Origin: Inia geoffrensis
Taxonomy: Eukaryota > Chordata > Mammalia > Artiodactyla > Iniidae
DNA length: 64,000 nucleotides
Assembly (NCBI GenBank): GCA_036417435.1
Contig: CM070899.1
Location: forward strand, 101,930,368 to 101,994,367
Direction of reading: 5' to 3'
The translations under genes were made by a program, and so were the position numbers. Below are positions 11,562 through 24,776 of the stretch, piece by piece. Below the pieces are notes generated by a model, which worked only from the letters and a program-made list of their open reading frames with translations, made no database searches and was not told where the DNA came from. Each line of letters begins with the position of its first letter. Positions within the stretch are counted from its first letter, which is position 1.

Positions 11562-13180
11562 TTGAATGTGCTGTTTTCTAAAACGCCGGTGAGTACCACT
11601 GACTTCTTGAAAGGTTCCTGCCTGAGTGTCGGGCGTGATTTGAATTCGTTTCAGATTACCCAGCGCAGGATATTTCTTGAGGGCAGGGTTGTGTCTGCAA
11701 AGCCGTAGGCCTTAAGGCTTGTGAATGATAGGTGCCCTTCAGCACAGTTGGTAAGGTTGTTACGGCAGTGTGCCAAAAGGCGGCAGCACTACTACGTGTC
11801 GTCTCTGGTAACGTGGGGAACCAAAGCCTTAGCGGGGTTCCCGGCGTTGTATTGGAAATGGGGAGTCGAACGCAGCTAAACACACATCCCTGGGCTTTTG
11901 TAGGCTCACCTCCTGCCCCTTCACCTGCACTGCCCCACCCCAGGCATGTCGCAGGCCTTGCCAGTGGGCTACTCGAAGGGTACCGTGGTTCGCTGGCGGG
12001 GCGACTCTAATGAAGTGGGCTGGAGGTGGGAACTTGCCTAGCAGGAGCTGTGGAGATCCGGTTTCTTCACAGCCCTTCCCTCTCAGCTGTTCCACCATCA
12101 TTTGGGTACACCAGGCTATGCTTACCTGTAGGAGGGCCATGTTGGATCGGGAGATTGTGGTACCACGCAGGGGAGAAGAGCAGCAGCATCCTCCAGCCGC
12201 GGGACACAGGCCTGCTGAGGCTCCAGGGGTCTGACACCCGCCGACGACAAAGAGGCCTGAGGTAAGAAAGTGGGCATTTCTTAACCCCTTACTTGCCTTG
12301 TCATTCAACAGTCCTTTTTTCTTTCAGCCTAGTTCATATACAGTGTTGCGTCTGTTTGAGTTCTACAGCCACTTGATGCAAGTATAAACGTAGCGGTACC
12401 TGTAGGGTTTCGGATTCTTTGCCCTGTTAGTTTATCGAGGAATGTGTTGTAGCATTCCCTGTGCCTTTGGGTGTGTTGCCCTTGATGAGCACTTTTGGAT
12501 ACGTTAAGTGTGTTACTGTTAATCCCAATCTCCTAATTCCCCCTTCCCCGGTCTCCAATTTGCCCCTGTGGGAACCCCTCGCTTCTTTCTTCCCTTTGTG
12601 AACCTGTGTTTCCTTTCTTTACTAGCTTCCTTTGTATCCCTATTGAGACTGCACACATAAGTGGTATCGGGGCAAATGTGTCTTGCAGCCTCTAATTGAC
12701 CAGAATTAGTGAGATCATCTAGTGCTCCACCCATGCTGCTGCAAATAGTATTAGTTCATTTTGTTCTGTGGCTGAGTGCTAGTCGAGGGTGTGTAGGTAG
12801 CAGCACATCTTTCTCCCTTCGCCACTCGCTCGACAGTTGGTTCGTTTGTATGTCTTCGTTGGGGTCAACGGTACCACATGGAATGCTGGGGTGCAACTGC
12901 TTCCTTCCAATGATGCTAGTCACTGGTTCTACGACCTGCAGCGGGGTTGCCGAATCTCGTGGTACCTCCAGCGTTCAGTTTGGTCAGGAATGTGCCTACT
13001 GATCCTCATAGCAGCTGTTACCAATTTACAATCGCACCAAGAGCAATAGCTGGCTTCTCCTTTTGGCATGCCCCGTTGAGCACTTAAAATTTTAGGATTT
13101 GAGTGGACCGCAGACAGGGAACTCCTCGTCTAGTTTTCTTTTCACTCTCTAATCATGACAGATCCTGAGCATGTTTTCAT
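11562..13180 (+). repeat. Subunit B4
   Basis: Carries ctcgaagggtaccg near 11973 and aatagtattagttc near 12745. Both are shared only with B14, 33036 nt downstream. Confidence 0.95.
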
Positions 13181-14865
13181 TTGAATGTGCTGTTTTCTAA
13201 AACGCAGGTGAGTACCACTGAGGTCTTGAAAGCTTTCCGCCTGAGAGTCGGGCCGGATTTGAATTCCTTTCAGATTACCCAGCCCAGGATATTTCTTGAG
13301 GGCAGGGTTGTGTCTGCAAAGCCGCAGGCCTTAGGCCTTGTGAATGATAGTTGCCTTTCAGCACAGTTGGTAATGTTGTTACGGCAGTGTGCCACAAGGA
13401 GGCAGCACTACTCCGTGTCGTCTCTGGTAACTTGGGGAAAGAAAGCCTTAGCGGGGATCCAGGTGTCGGATTGGAAATGGGGAGTCGAACGCGGCTAAAC
13501 ACACAATCCTGGGCTTGTGTATGCTCACCTCCTGCCCCTGAACCTGCAGTGCCCCACTCCAGGCATATCGGAAGCCTTTCAGGTGGGCTATTCGGAGGGT
13601 GCCGTGGTTCGCAGGTGGGGCGACTCTGATGATGGGGGCTGGAGGTGGGAACCTGCCTAGCAGGAGCTGTGGAGATCCGGTTTCCTCACCGCTCTTCCCT
13701 CTCAGCTGCTCCACCCTCATTTGGGTACACCAGGATTTGCTTACCTGTACGAGGGCCACGTTGGATCGGGAGACTGCGGTAACACGCAGGGGAGAATGGG
13801 CAGTAGCGGCCCGAGGTGCCGCTGGTCAGGTGGCACGTCCTCCTCCCTTGCTGCCTCAGCAGCAGCCGGCTCCGGCCGTGGGACCTAGGCCTGCCGAGGC
13901 TCCAGGGGCCGTTACCGTGGTAACGACATCACAGAGGCCTGAGGTAACAGAGTAGGCATTTCTTAAGCCCTCACTTGCCTTGTCATTGAACAGCCCTTTT
14001 CCGTTTGAGCCTAGTACATATACAGTGTTGTGTCTCTTTGAGTTGTACAGCCACCCGATGCTATTATACACGTAGCTGTACCCGTAAGGTTTCGGATTCT
14101 TTGCACTCTTCGTTTATTGAGGAATGTTTTGTAGCGTTCCCCGTGCTTGCGCGTGGGTCGCCCTTGATGAGCACTTTTCGATACGTTAAGCGTGTTTCTG
14201 TAAATCCCGACCTCCTACTTCACCCTTCTCCGGTCTCCAATTTCCCCCTCAGGGAACTCCAGGCTTCTTTCTTCCCTTTGTGAGCCTGAGTTTCCTTTGT
14301 GTTGTAGCTTCCATAGTATCCGTATTTAGACGGCACACATAAGTGTGATATGAGGAGATATGTGTCTTGCTGCCTCGAATTGACCAGAATTAGTGAGATC
14401 ATCTACTGCTCCACCCAGGCTGCTGCAAAGACTATGGGTTCATTTTGCCCTGTGGCTGAGTGGTAGTCGAGGGTGTGTAGGTAGCAGAACATCTTTCTCC
14501 ATTCACCCCTCGCTCCCCATTTCATTCGTTTGTATGTCTTGGCTGTGGTCATGGGTACCACAAGGACAGCTGGGCTGCAAGTGCTTCCTTCCAATGATGC
14601 CAGTCTCTGGTTACACGACCTGTAGCGGGGTTGCCGAATCTGGTGGTACATCCAGTGTTTAGTTTGGTAAGGAATATGCCTAGTGATCCTCATTACCGGC
14701 TGTTAGCAATTTACAATCCGACCAACAGCAATACCTGGCTTCTCTTTCTGGCATGCCCTGTTGAGCTCTTACGCTTTTAGGGTTTGAGAGGACTGCAGCC
14801 AGGGAACACCTCGTCTAGCTTTCTTTCCACTCTCGAATCATGACAGATACTGAGCATATTTTGTT
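13181..14865 (+). repeat. Subunit A5
   Basis: gggacctaggcc-type A copy (with A2, A14, A15). Own bases: gagcatgttttc near 13168, in the lead-in from B4, and gatgctattatac near 14058. Confidence 0.95.
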
Positions 14866-16484
14866 TTGAATGTGCTGTTTTCTAAAACGCCGGTGAGTAC
14901 CACTGACTTCTTGAAAGGTTCCTGCCTGAGTGTCGGTCGTGATTTGAATTCGTTTCAGATTACCCAGCGCAGGATATTTCTTGAGGGCAGGGTTGTGTCT
15001 GCAAAGCCGTAGGCCTTAAGGCTTGTGAATGATAGGTGCCCTTCAGCACAGTTGGTAAGGTTGTTACGGCAGTGTGCGAAAAGGCGGCAGCACTACTACG
15101 TGTCGTCTCTGGTAACGTGGGGAACCAAAGCCTTAGCGGGGTTCCCGGCGTTGTATTGGAAATGGGGAGTCGAACGCAGCTAAACACACATCCCTGGGCT
15201 TTTGTAGGCTCACTTCCTGCCCCTTCACCTGCACTGCCCCACCCCAGGCATGTCGCAGGCCTTGCCAGTGGGCTACTCGGAGGGTGCCGTGGTTCGCAGG
15301 TGGGGCGACTCTAATGAAGTGGGCTGGAGGTGGGAACTTGCCTAGCAGGAGCTGTGGAGATCCGGTTTCTTCAAAGCCCTTCCCTCTCAGCTGTTCCACC
15401 ATCATTTGGGTACACCAGGCTATGCTTACCTGTAGGAGGGCCATGTTGGATCGGGAGATTGTGGTACCACGCAGGGGAGAAGAGCAGCAGCATCCTCCAG
15501 CCGCGGGACACAGGCCTGCTGAGGCTCCAGGGGTCTGACACCCGCCGACGACAAAGAGGCCTGAGGTAAGAAAGTGGGCATTTCTTAACCCCTTACTTGC
15601 CTTGTCATTGAACAGTCCTTTTTTCTTTCAGCCTAGTTCATATACAGTGTTGCGTCTGTTTGAGTTCTACAGCCACTTGATGCAAGTATAAACGTAGCGG
15701 TACCTGTAGGGTTTCGGATTCTTTGCCCTGTTAGTTTATCGAGGAATGTGTTGTAGCATTCCCTGTGCTTTTGGGTGTGTTGCCCTTGATGAGCACTTTT
15801 GGATACGTTAAGTGTGTTACTGTTAATCCCAATCTCCTAATTCCCCCTTCCCCGGTCTCCAATTTGCCACTGTGGGAACCCCTCGCTTCTTTCTTCCCTT
15901 TGTGAACCTGTGTTTCCTTTCTTTACTAGCTTCCTTTGTATCCCTATTGAGACTGCACACATAAGTGGTATCGGGGCAAATGTGTCTTGCTGTCTCTAAT
16001 TGACCAGAATTAGTGAGATCATCTAGTGCTCCACCCATGCTGCTGCAAATAGTATGAGTTCATTTTGTTCTGTGGCTGAGTGCTAGTCGAGGGTGTGTAG
16101 GTAGCAGCACATCTTTCTCCCTTCGCCACTCGCTCGACAGTTGGTTCGTTTGTATGTCTTCGTTGGGGTCAACGGTACCACATGGAATGCTGGGGTGCAA
16201 CTGCTTCCTTCCAATGATGCTAGTCACTGGTTCTACGACCTGCAGCGGGGTTGCCGAATCTCGTGGTACCTCCAGCGTTCAGTTTGGTCAGGAATGTGCC
16301 TACTGATCCTCATAGCGGCTGTTACCAATTTACAATCGCACCAAGAGCAATAGCTGGCTTCTCCTTTTGGCATGCCCTCTTGAGCACTTAAAATTTTAGG
16401 ATTTGAGAGGACCGCAGACAGGGAACTCCTCGTCTAGCTTTCTTTTCACTCTCTAATCATGACAGATCCTGAGCATCTTTTCAT
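14866..16484 (+). repeat. Subunit B5
   Basis: gtgcgaaaagg-type B copy. Shares tcttgctgtctctaattg near 15985 only with B15, which places the two in one duplicated block. Confidence 0.95.
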
Positions 16485-18169
16485 TTGAATGTGCTGTTTT
16501 CTAAAACGCAGGTGAGTACCACTGAGGTCTTGAAAGCTTTCCGCCTGAGAGTCGGGCCTGATTTGAATTCATTTCAGATTACCCAGCCCAGGATATTTCT
16601 TGAGGGCAGGGTTGTGTCTGCAAAGCCGCAGGCCTTAGTCCTTGTGAATGATAGTTGCCTTTCAGCACAGTTGGTAATGTTGTTACGGCAGTGTGCCACA
16701 AGGAGGCAGCACTACTCCGTGTCGTCTCTGGTAACTTGGGGAAAGAAAGCCTTAGCGTGGATCCAGGTGTCGGATTGGAAATGGGGAGTCGAACGCGGCT
16801 AAACACACAATCCTGGGCTTGTGTATGCTCACCTCCTGCCCCTGAACCTGCACTGCCCCACCCCAGGCATATCGGAAGCCTTTCAGATTGGCTATTCGGA
16901 GGGTGCCGTGGTTCGCAGGTGGGGCGACTCTGATGATGGGGACTGGAGGTGGGAACCTGCCTAGCAGGAGCTGTGGAGATCCGGTTTCCTCACCGCTCTT
17001 CCCTCTCAGCTGCTCCACCCTCATTTGGGTACACCAGGATTTGCTTACCTGTACGAGGGCCACGTTGGATCGGGAGACTGCGGTAACACGCAGGGGAGAA
17101 TGGGCAGTAGCGGCCCGAGGTGCCGCTGGTCAGGTGGTACATCCTCCTCCCTTGCTGCCTCAGCAGCAGCCGGCTCCGGCCGTGGGACCCAGGCCTGCCG
17201 AGGCTCCAGGGGCCGTTACCGTGGTAACGACATCACAGAGGCCTGAGGTAACAGAGTAGGCATTTCTTAAGCCCTCACTTGCCTTGTCATTGAACAGCCC
17301 TTTTCCGTTTGAGCCTAGTACATATACAGTGTTGTGTCTGTTTGAGTTGTACAGCCACCCGATGCCATTATACACGTAGCTGTACCCGTAGGGTTTCGGA
17401 TTCTTTGCACTCTTCGTTTATTGAGGAATGTTTTGTAGCGTTCCCTGTGCTTGCGCGTGGGTCGCCCTTGATGAGCACTTTTCGATACGTTAAGCGTGTT
17501 TCTGTGAATCCCGACCTCCTACTTCACCCTTCTCCGGTCTCCAATTTCCCCCTCAGGGAACTCCAGGCTTCTTTCTTCCCTTTGTGAGCCTGAGTTTCCT
17601 TTGTGTTGTAGCTTCCATAGTATCCGCATTTAGACGGCACACATAAGTGTGATATTCGGAGATATGTGTCTTGCTGCCTCAAATTGACCAGAATTAGTGA
17701 GATCATCTACTGCTCCACCCAGGCTGCTGCAAAGACTATGGGTTCATTTTGCCCTGTGGCTGAGTGGTAGTCGAGGGTGTGTAGGTAGCAGAACATCTTT
17801 CTCCATTCACCCCTCGCTCCCCATTTCATTCGTTTTTATGTCTTGGCTGTGGTCATGGGTACCACAAGGACAGCTGGGCTGCAAGTTCTTCCTTCCAATG
17901 ACGCCAGTCTCTGGTTACACGACCTGTAGCGGGGTTGCCGAATCTGGTGGTACATCCAGTGTTTAGTTTGGTAAGGAATATGCCTAGTGATCCTCATTAC
18001 CGGTTGTTAGCAATTTACAATCCGACCAACAGCAATACCTGGCTTCTCTTTCTGGCATGCCCTGTTGAGCTCTTACGCTTTTAGGGTTTGAGAGGACTGC
18101 AGCCAGGGAACACCTCGTCTAGCTTTCTTTCCACTCTCGAATCATGACAGATACTGAGCATATTTTGTT
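16485..18169 (+). repeat. Subunit A6
   Basis: gcgtggatcc-type A copy. Shares gatggggactgg near 16935 with A8 only. Own base tcagattggctattcgg near 16884. Confidence 0.95.
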
Positions 18170-19788
18170 TTGAATGTGCTGTTTTCTAAAACGCCGGTGA
18201 GTACCACTGACTTCTTGAAAGGTTCCTGCCTGAGTGTCGGTCGTGATTTGAATTCGTTTCAGATTACCCAGCGCAGGATATTTCTTGAGGGCAGGGTTGT
18301 GTCTGCAAAGCCGTAGGCCTTAAGGCTTGTGAATGATAGGTGCCGTTCAGCACAGTTGGTAAGGTTGTTACGGCAGTGTGCCAAAAGGCGGCAGCACTAC
18401 TACGTGTCGTCTCTGGTAACGTGGGGAACCAAAGCCTTAGCGGGGTTCCCGGCGTTGTATTGGAAATGGGGAGTCGAACGCAGCTAAACACACATCCCTG
18501 GGCTTTTGTAGGCTCACCTCCTGCCCCTTCACCTGCACTGCCCCACCCCAGGCATGTCGCAGGCCTTGCCAGTGGGCTACTCGGAGGGTGCCGTGGTTCG
18601 CAGGTGGGGCGACTCTAATGAAGTGGGCTGGAGGTGGGAACTTGCCTAGCAGGAGCTGTGGAGATCCGGTTTCTTCACAGCCCTTCCCTCTCAGCTGTTC
18701 CACCATCATTTGGGTACACCAGGCTATGCTTACCTGTAGGAGGGCCATGTTGGATCGGGAGATTGTGGTACCACGCAGGGGAGAAGAGCAGCAGCATCCT
18801 CCAGCCGCGGGACACAGGCCTGCTGAGGCTCCAGGGGTCTGACACCCGCCGACGACAAAGAGGCCTGAGGTAAGAAAGTGGGCATTTCTTAACCCCTTAC
18901 TTGCCTTGTCATTGAACAGTCCTTTTTTCTTTCAGCCTAGTTCATATACAGTGTTGCGTCTGTTTGAGTTCTACAGCCACTTGATGCAAGTATAAACGTA
19001 GCTGTACCTGTAGGGTTTCGGATTCTTTGCCCTGTTAGTTTATCGAGGAATGTGTTGTAGCATTCCCTGTGCTTTTGGGTGTGTTGCCCTTGATGAGCAC
19101 TTTTGGATACGTTAAGTGTGTTACTGTTAATCCCAATCTCCTAATTCCCCCTTCCCCGGTCTCCAATTTGCCCCTGTGGGAACCCCTCGCTTCTTTCTTC
19201 CCTTTGTGAACCTGTGTTTCCTTTCTTTACTAGCTTCCTTTGTATCCCTATTGAGACTGCACACATAAGTGGTATCGGGGCAAATGTGTCTTGCTGCCTC
19301 TAATTGACCAGAATTAGTGAGATCATCTAGTGCTCCACCCATGCTGCTGCAAATAGTATGAGTTCATTTTGTTCTGTGGCTGAGTGCTAGTCGAGGGTGT
19401 GTAGGTAGCAGCACATCTTTCTCCCTTCGCCACTCGCTCGACAGTTGGTTCGTTTGTATGTCTTCGTTGGGGTCAACGGTACCACATGGAATGCTGGGGT
19501 GCAACTGCTTCCTTCCAATGATGCTAGTCACTGGTTCTACGACCTGCAGCGGGGTTGCCGAATCTCGTGGTACCTCCAGCGTTCAGTTTGGTCAGGAATG
19601 TGCCTACTGATCCTCATAGCGGCTGTTACCAATTTACAATCGCACCAAGAGCAATAGCTGGCTTCTCCTTTTGGCATGCCCTCTTGAGCACTTAAAATTT
19701 TAGGATTTGAGAGGACCGCAGACAGGGAACTCCTCGTCTAGCTTTCTTTTTACTCTCTAATCATGACAGATCCTGAGCATCTTTTCAT
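18170..19788 (+). repeat. Subunit B6
   Basis: B copy with ggtgccgttcagc near 18341, shared with B3, B8, B10 and B12. Partner of B8 at 6607 nt. Confidence 0.95.
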
Positions 19789-21472
19789 TTGAATGTGCTG
19801 TTTTCTAAAACGCAGGTGAGTACCACTGAGGTCTTGAAAGCTTTCCGCCTGAGAGTCGGGCCTGATTTGAATTCATTTCAGATTACCCAGCCCAGGATAT
19901 TTCTTGAGGGCAGGGTTGTGTCTGCAAAGCCGCAGGCCTTAGTCCTTGTGAATGATAGTTGCCTTTCAGCACAGTTGGTAATGTTGTTACGGCAGTGTGC
20001 CACAAGGAGGCAGCACTACTCCGTGTCGTCTCTGGTAACTTGGGGAAAGAAAGCCTTAGCGGGGATCCAGGTGTCGGATTGGAAATGGGGAGTCGAACGC
20101 GGCTAAACACACAATCCTGGGCTTGTGTATGCTCACCTCCTGCCCCTGAACCTGCACTGCCCCACCCCAGGCATATCGGAAGCCTTTCAGGTGGGCTATT
20201 CGGAGGGTGCCGTGGTTCGCAGGTGGGGCGACTCTGATGATGGGGGCTGGAGGTGGGAACCTGCCTAGCAGGAGCTGTGGAGATCCGGTTTCCTCACTGC
20301 TCTTCCCTCTCAGCTGCTCCACCCTCATTTGGGTACACCAGGATTTGCTTACCTGTACGAGGGCCACGTTGGATCGGGAGACTGCGGTAACACGCGGGGG
20401 AGAATGGGCAGTAGCGGCCGAGGTGCCGCTGGTCAGGTGGCACGTACTCCTCCCTTGCTGCCTCAGCAGCAGCCGGCTCCGGCCGTGGGACCCAGGCCTG
20501 CCGAAGCTCCAGGGGCCGTTACCGTGGTAACGACATCACAGAGGCCTGAGGTAACAGAGTAGGCATTTCTTAACCCCTCACTTGCCTTGTCATTGAACAG
20601 CCCTTTTCCGTTTGAGCCTAGTTCATATACAGTGTTGTGTCTGTTTGAGTTGTACAGCCACCCAATGCAATTATACACGTAGCTGTACCCGTAGGGTTTC
20701 GGATTCTTTGCACTCTTCGTTTATTGAGGAATGTTTTGTAGCGTTCCTTGTGCTTGCGGGTGGGTCGCCCTTGATGAGCAATTTTGGATACGTTAAACGT
20801 GTTTCTGTGAATCCCGACCTACTACTTCACCCTTCCCCGGTCTCCAATTTCCCCCTCAGGGAACTCCAGGCTTCTTTCTTCCCTTTGTGAGCCTGAGTTT
20901 CCTTTGTGTACTAGCTTCCATAGTATCCGTATTTAGACGGCACACATAAGTGTGATATGCGGAGATATGTGTCTTGCTGCCTCGAATAGACCAGAATTAG
21001 TGAGATCATCTACTGCTCCACCCAGGCTGCTGCAAAGACTATGGGTTCATTTTGCCCTGTGGCTGAGTGGTAGTCGAGGGTGTGTAGGTAGCAGAACATC
21101 TTTCTCCCTTCACCCCTCGCTCCCCATTTCATTCGTTTGTATGTCTTGGCTGTGGTCATGGGTACCACAAGGACAGCTGGGCTGCAAGTGCTTCCTTCCA
21201 ATGATGCCAGTCTCTGGTTACACGACCTGTAGCGGGGTTGCCGAATCTGGTGGTACATCCAGTGTTTAGTTTGGTAAGGAATATGCCTAGTGATCCTCAT
21301 TACCGGCTGTTAGCAATTTACAATCCGACCAACAGCAATACCTGGCTTCTCTTTCTGGCATGCCCTGTTGAGCTCTTACGCTTTTAGGGTTTGAGAGGAC
21401 TGCAGCCAGGGAACACCTCGTCTAGCTTTCTTTCCACTCTCGAATCATGACAGATCCTGAGCATATTTTGTT
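19789..21472 (+). repeat. Subunit A7 (1684 nt)
   Basis: One-C-deletion A copy. Shares gatgagcaattttgg near 20774 and ctcgaatagacc near 20982 only with A9. Own bases: gcacgtactcctcc near 20440 and cttaacccctcac near 20571, the latter being the B-type reading. Confidence 0.95.
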
Positions 21473-23091
21473 TTGAATGTGCTGTTTTCTAAAACGCCGG
21501 TGAGTACCACTGACTTCTTGAAAGGTTCCTGCCTGAGTGTCGGGCGTGATTTGAATTCGTTTCAGATTACCCAGCGCAGGATATTTCTTGAGGGCAGGGT
21601 TGTGTCTGCAAAGCCGTAGGCCTTAAGGCTTGTGAATGATAGGTGCCCTTCAGCACAGTTGGTAAGGTTGTTACGGCAGTGTGCCAAAAGGCGGCAGCAC
21701 TACTACGTGTCGTCTCTGGTAACGTGGGGAACCAAAGCCTTAGCGGGGTTCCCGGCGTTGTATTGGAAATGGGGAGTCGAACGCAGCTAAACACACATCC
21801 CTGGGCTTTTGTAGGCTCACCTCCTGCCCCTTCACCTGCACTGCCCCACCCCAGTCATGTTGCAGGCCTTGCCAGTGGGCTACTCGGAGGGTGCCGTGGT
21901 TCGCAGGTGGGGCGACTCTAATGAAGTGGGCTGGAGGTGGGAACTTGCCTAGCAGGAGCTGTGGAGATCCGGTTTCTTCACAGCCCTTCCCTCTCAGCTG
22001 TTCCACCATCATTTAGGTACACCAGGCTATGCTTACCTGTAGGAGGGCCATGTTGGATCGGGAGATTGTGGTACCACGCAGGGGAGAAGAGCAGCAGCAT
22101 CCTCCAGCCGCGGGACACAGGCCTGCTGAGGCTCCAGGGGTCTGACACCCGCCGACGACAAAGAGACCTGAGGTAAGAAAGTGGGCATTTCTTAACCCCT
22201 TACTTGCCTTGTCATTGAACAGTCCTTTTTTCTTTCAGCCTAGTTCATATACAGTGTTGCGTCTGTTTGAGTTCTACAGCCACTTGATGCAAGTATAAAC
22301 GTAGCTGTACCTGTAGGGTTTCGGATTCTTGGCCCTGTTAGTTTATCGAGGAATGTGTTGTAGCATTCCCTGTGCTTTTGGGTGTGTTGCCCTTGATGAG
22401 CACTTTTGGATACGTTAAGTGTGTTACTGTTAATCCCAATCTCCTAATTCCCCCTTCCCCGGTCTCCAATTTGCCCCTGTGGGAACCCCTCGCTTCTTTC
22501 TTCCCTTTGTGAACCTGTGTTTCCTTTCTTTACTAGCTTCCTTTGTATCCCTAATGAGACTGCACACATAAGTGGTATCGGGGCAAATGTGTCTTGCTGC
22601 CTCTAATTGACCAGAATTAGTGAGATCATCTAGTGCTCCACCCATGCTGCTGCAAATAGTATGAGTTCATTTTGTTCTGTGGCTGAGTGCTAGTCGAGGG
22701 TGTGTAGGTAGCAGCACATCTTTCTCCCTTCGCCACTCGCTCGACAGTTGGTTCGTTTGTATGTCTTCGTTGGGGTCAACGGTACCACATGGAATGCTGG
22801 GGTGCAACTGCTTCCTTCCAATGATGCTAGTCACTGGTTCTACGACCTGCAGCGGGGTTGCCGAATCTCGTGGTACCTCCAGCGTTCAGTTTGGTCAGGA
22901 ATGTGCCTACTGATCCTCATAGCGGCTGTTACCAATTTACAATCGCACCAAGAGCAATAGCTGGCTTCTCCTTTTGGCATGCCCTCTTGAGCACTTAAAA
23001 TTTTAGGATTTGAGAGGACCGCAGACAGGGAACTCCTCGTCTAGCTTTCTTTTCACTCTCTAATCATGACAGATCCTGAGCATCTTTTCAT
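21473..23091 (+). repeat. Subunit B7
   Basis: Shares cccagtcatgttgcagg near 21851, catcatttaggtacacc near 22007, aaagagacctgagg near 22160 and gattcttggccctg near 22324 only with B9. Confidence 0.95.
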
Positions 23092-24776
23092 TTGAATGTG
23101 CTGTTTTCTAAAACGCAGGTGAGTACCACTGAGGTCTTGAAAGCTTTCCGCCTGAGAGTCGGGCCTGATTTGAATTCATTTCAGATTACCCAGCCCAGGA
23201 TATTTCTTGAGGGCAGGGTTGTGTCTGCAAAGCCGCAGGCCTTAGTCCTTGTGAATGATAGTTGCCTTTCAGCACAGTTGGTAATGTTGTTACGGCAGTG
23301 TGCCACAAGGAGGCAGCACTACTCCGTGTCGTCTCTGGTAACTTGGGGAAAGAAAGCCTTAGCGTGGATCCAGGTGTCGGATTGGAAATGGGGAGTCGAA
23401 CGCGGCTAAACACACAATCCTGGGCTTGTGTATGCTCACCTCCTGCCCCTGAACCTGCACTGCCCCACCCCAGGCATATCGGAAGCCTTTCAGGTGGGCT
23501 ATTCGGAGGGTGCCGTGGTTCGCAGGTGGGGCGACTCTGATGATGGGGACTGGAGGTGGGAACCTGCCTAGCAGGAGCTGTGGAGATCCGGTTTCCTCAC
23601 CGCTCTTCCCTCTCAGCTGCTCCACCCTCATTTGGGTACACCAGGATTTGCTTACCTGTACGAGGGCCACGTTGGATCGGGAGACTGCGGTAACACGCAG
23701 GGGAGAATGGGCAGTAGCGGCCCGAGGTGCCGCTGGTCAGGTGGTACATCCTCCTCCCTTGCTGCCTCAGCAGCAGCCGGCTCCGGCCGTGGGACCCAGG
23801 CCTGCCGAGGCTCCAGGGGCCGTTACCGTGGTAACGACATCACAGAGGCCTGAGGTAACAGAGTAGGCATTTCTTAAGCCCTCACTTGCCTTGTCATTGA
23901 ACAGCCCTTTTCCGTTTGAGCCTAGTACATATACAGTGTTGTGTCTGTTTGAGTTGTACAGCCACCCGATGCCATTATACACGTAGCTGTACCCGTAGGG
24001 TTTCGGATTCTTTGCACTCTTCGTTTATTGAGGAATGTTTTGTAGCGTTCCCTGTGCTTGCGCGTGGGTCGCCCTTGATGAGCACTTTTCGATACGTTAA
24101 GCGTGTTTCTGTGAATCCCGACCTCCTACTTCACCCTTCTCCGGTCTCCAATTTCCCCCTCAGGGAACTCCAGGCTTCTTTCTTCCCTTTGTGAGCCTGA
24201 GTTTCCTTTGTGTTGTAGCTTCCATAGTATCCGCATTTAGACGGCACACATAAGTGTGATATTCGGAGATATGTGTCTTGCTGCCTCAAATTGACCAGAA
24301 TTAGTGAGATCATCTACTGCTCCACCCAGGCTGCTGCAAAGACTATGGGTTCATTTTGCCCTGTGGCTGAGTGGTAGTCGAGGGTGTGTAGGTAGCAGAA
24401 CATCTTTCTCCATTCACCCCTCGCTCCCCATTTCATTCGTTTTTATGTCTTGGCTGTGGTCATGGGTACCACAAGGACAGCTGGGCTGCAAGTTCTTCCT
24501 TCCAATGACGCCAGTCTCTGGTTACACGACCTGTAGCGGGGTTGCCGAATCTGGTGGTACATCCAGTGTTTAGTTTGGTAAGGAATATGCCTAGTGATCC
24601 TCATTACCGGCTGTTAGCAATTTACAATCCGACCAACAGCAATACCTGGCTTCTCTTTCTGGCATGCCCTGTTGAGCTCTTACGCTTTTAGGGTTTGAGA
24701 GGACTGCAGCCAGGGAACACCTCGTCTAGCTTTCTTTCCACTCTCGAATCATGACAGATACTGAGCATATTTTGTT
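23092..24776 (+). repeat. Subunit A8
   Basis: gcgtggatcc-type A copy and the 6607-nt partner of A6 (shared gatggggactgg). It keeps the usual tcaggtgggctattcgg where A6 has a private base. Confidence 0.95.
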
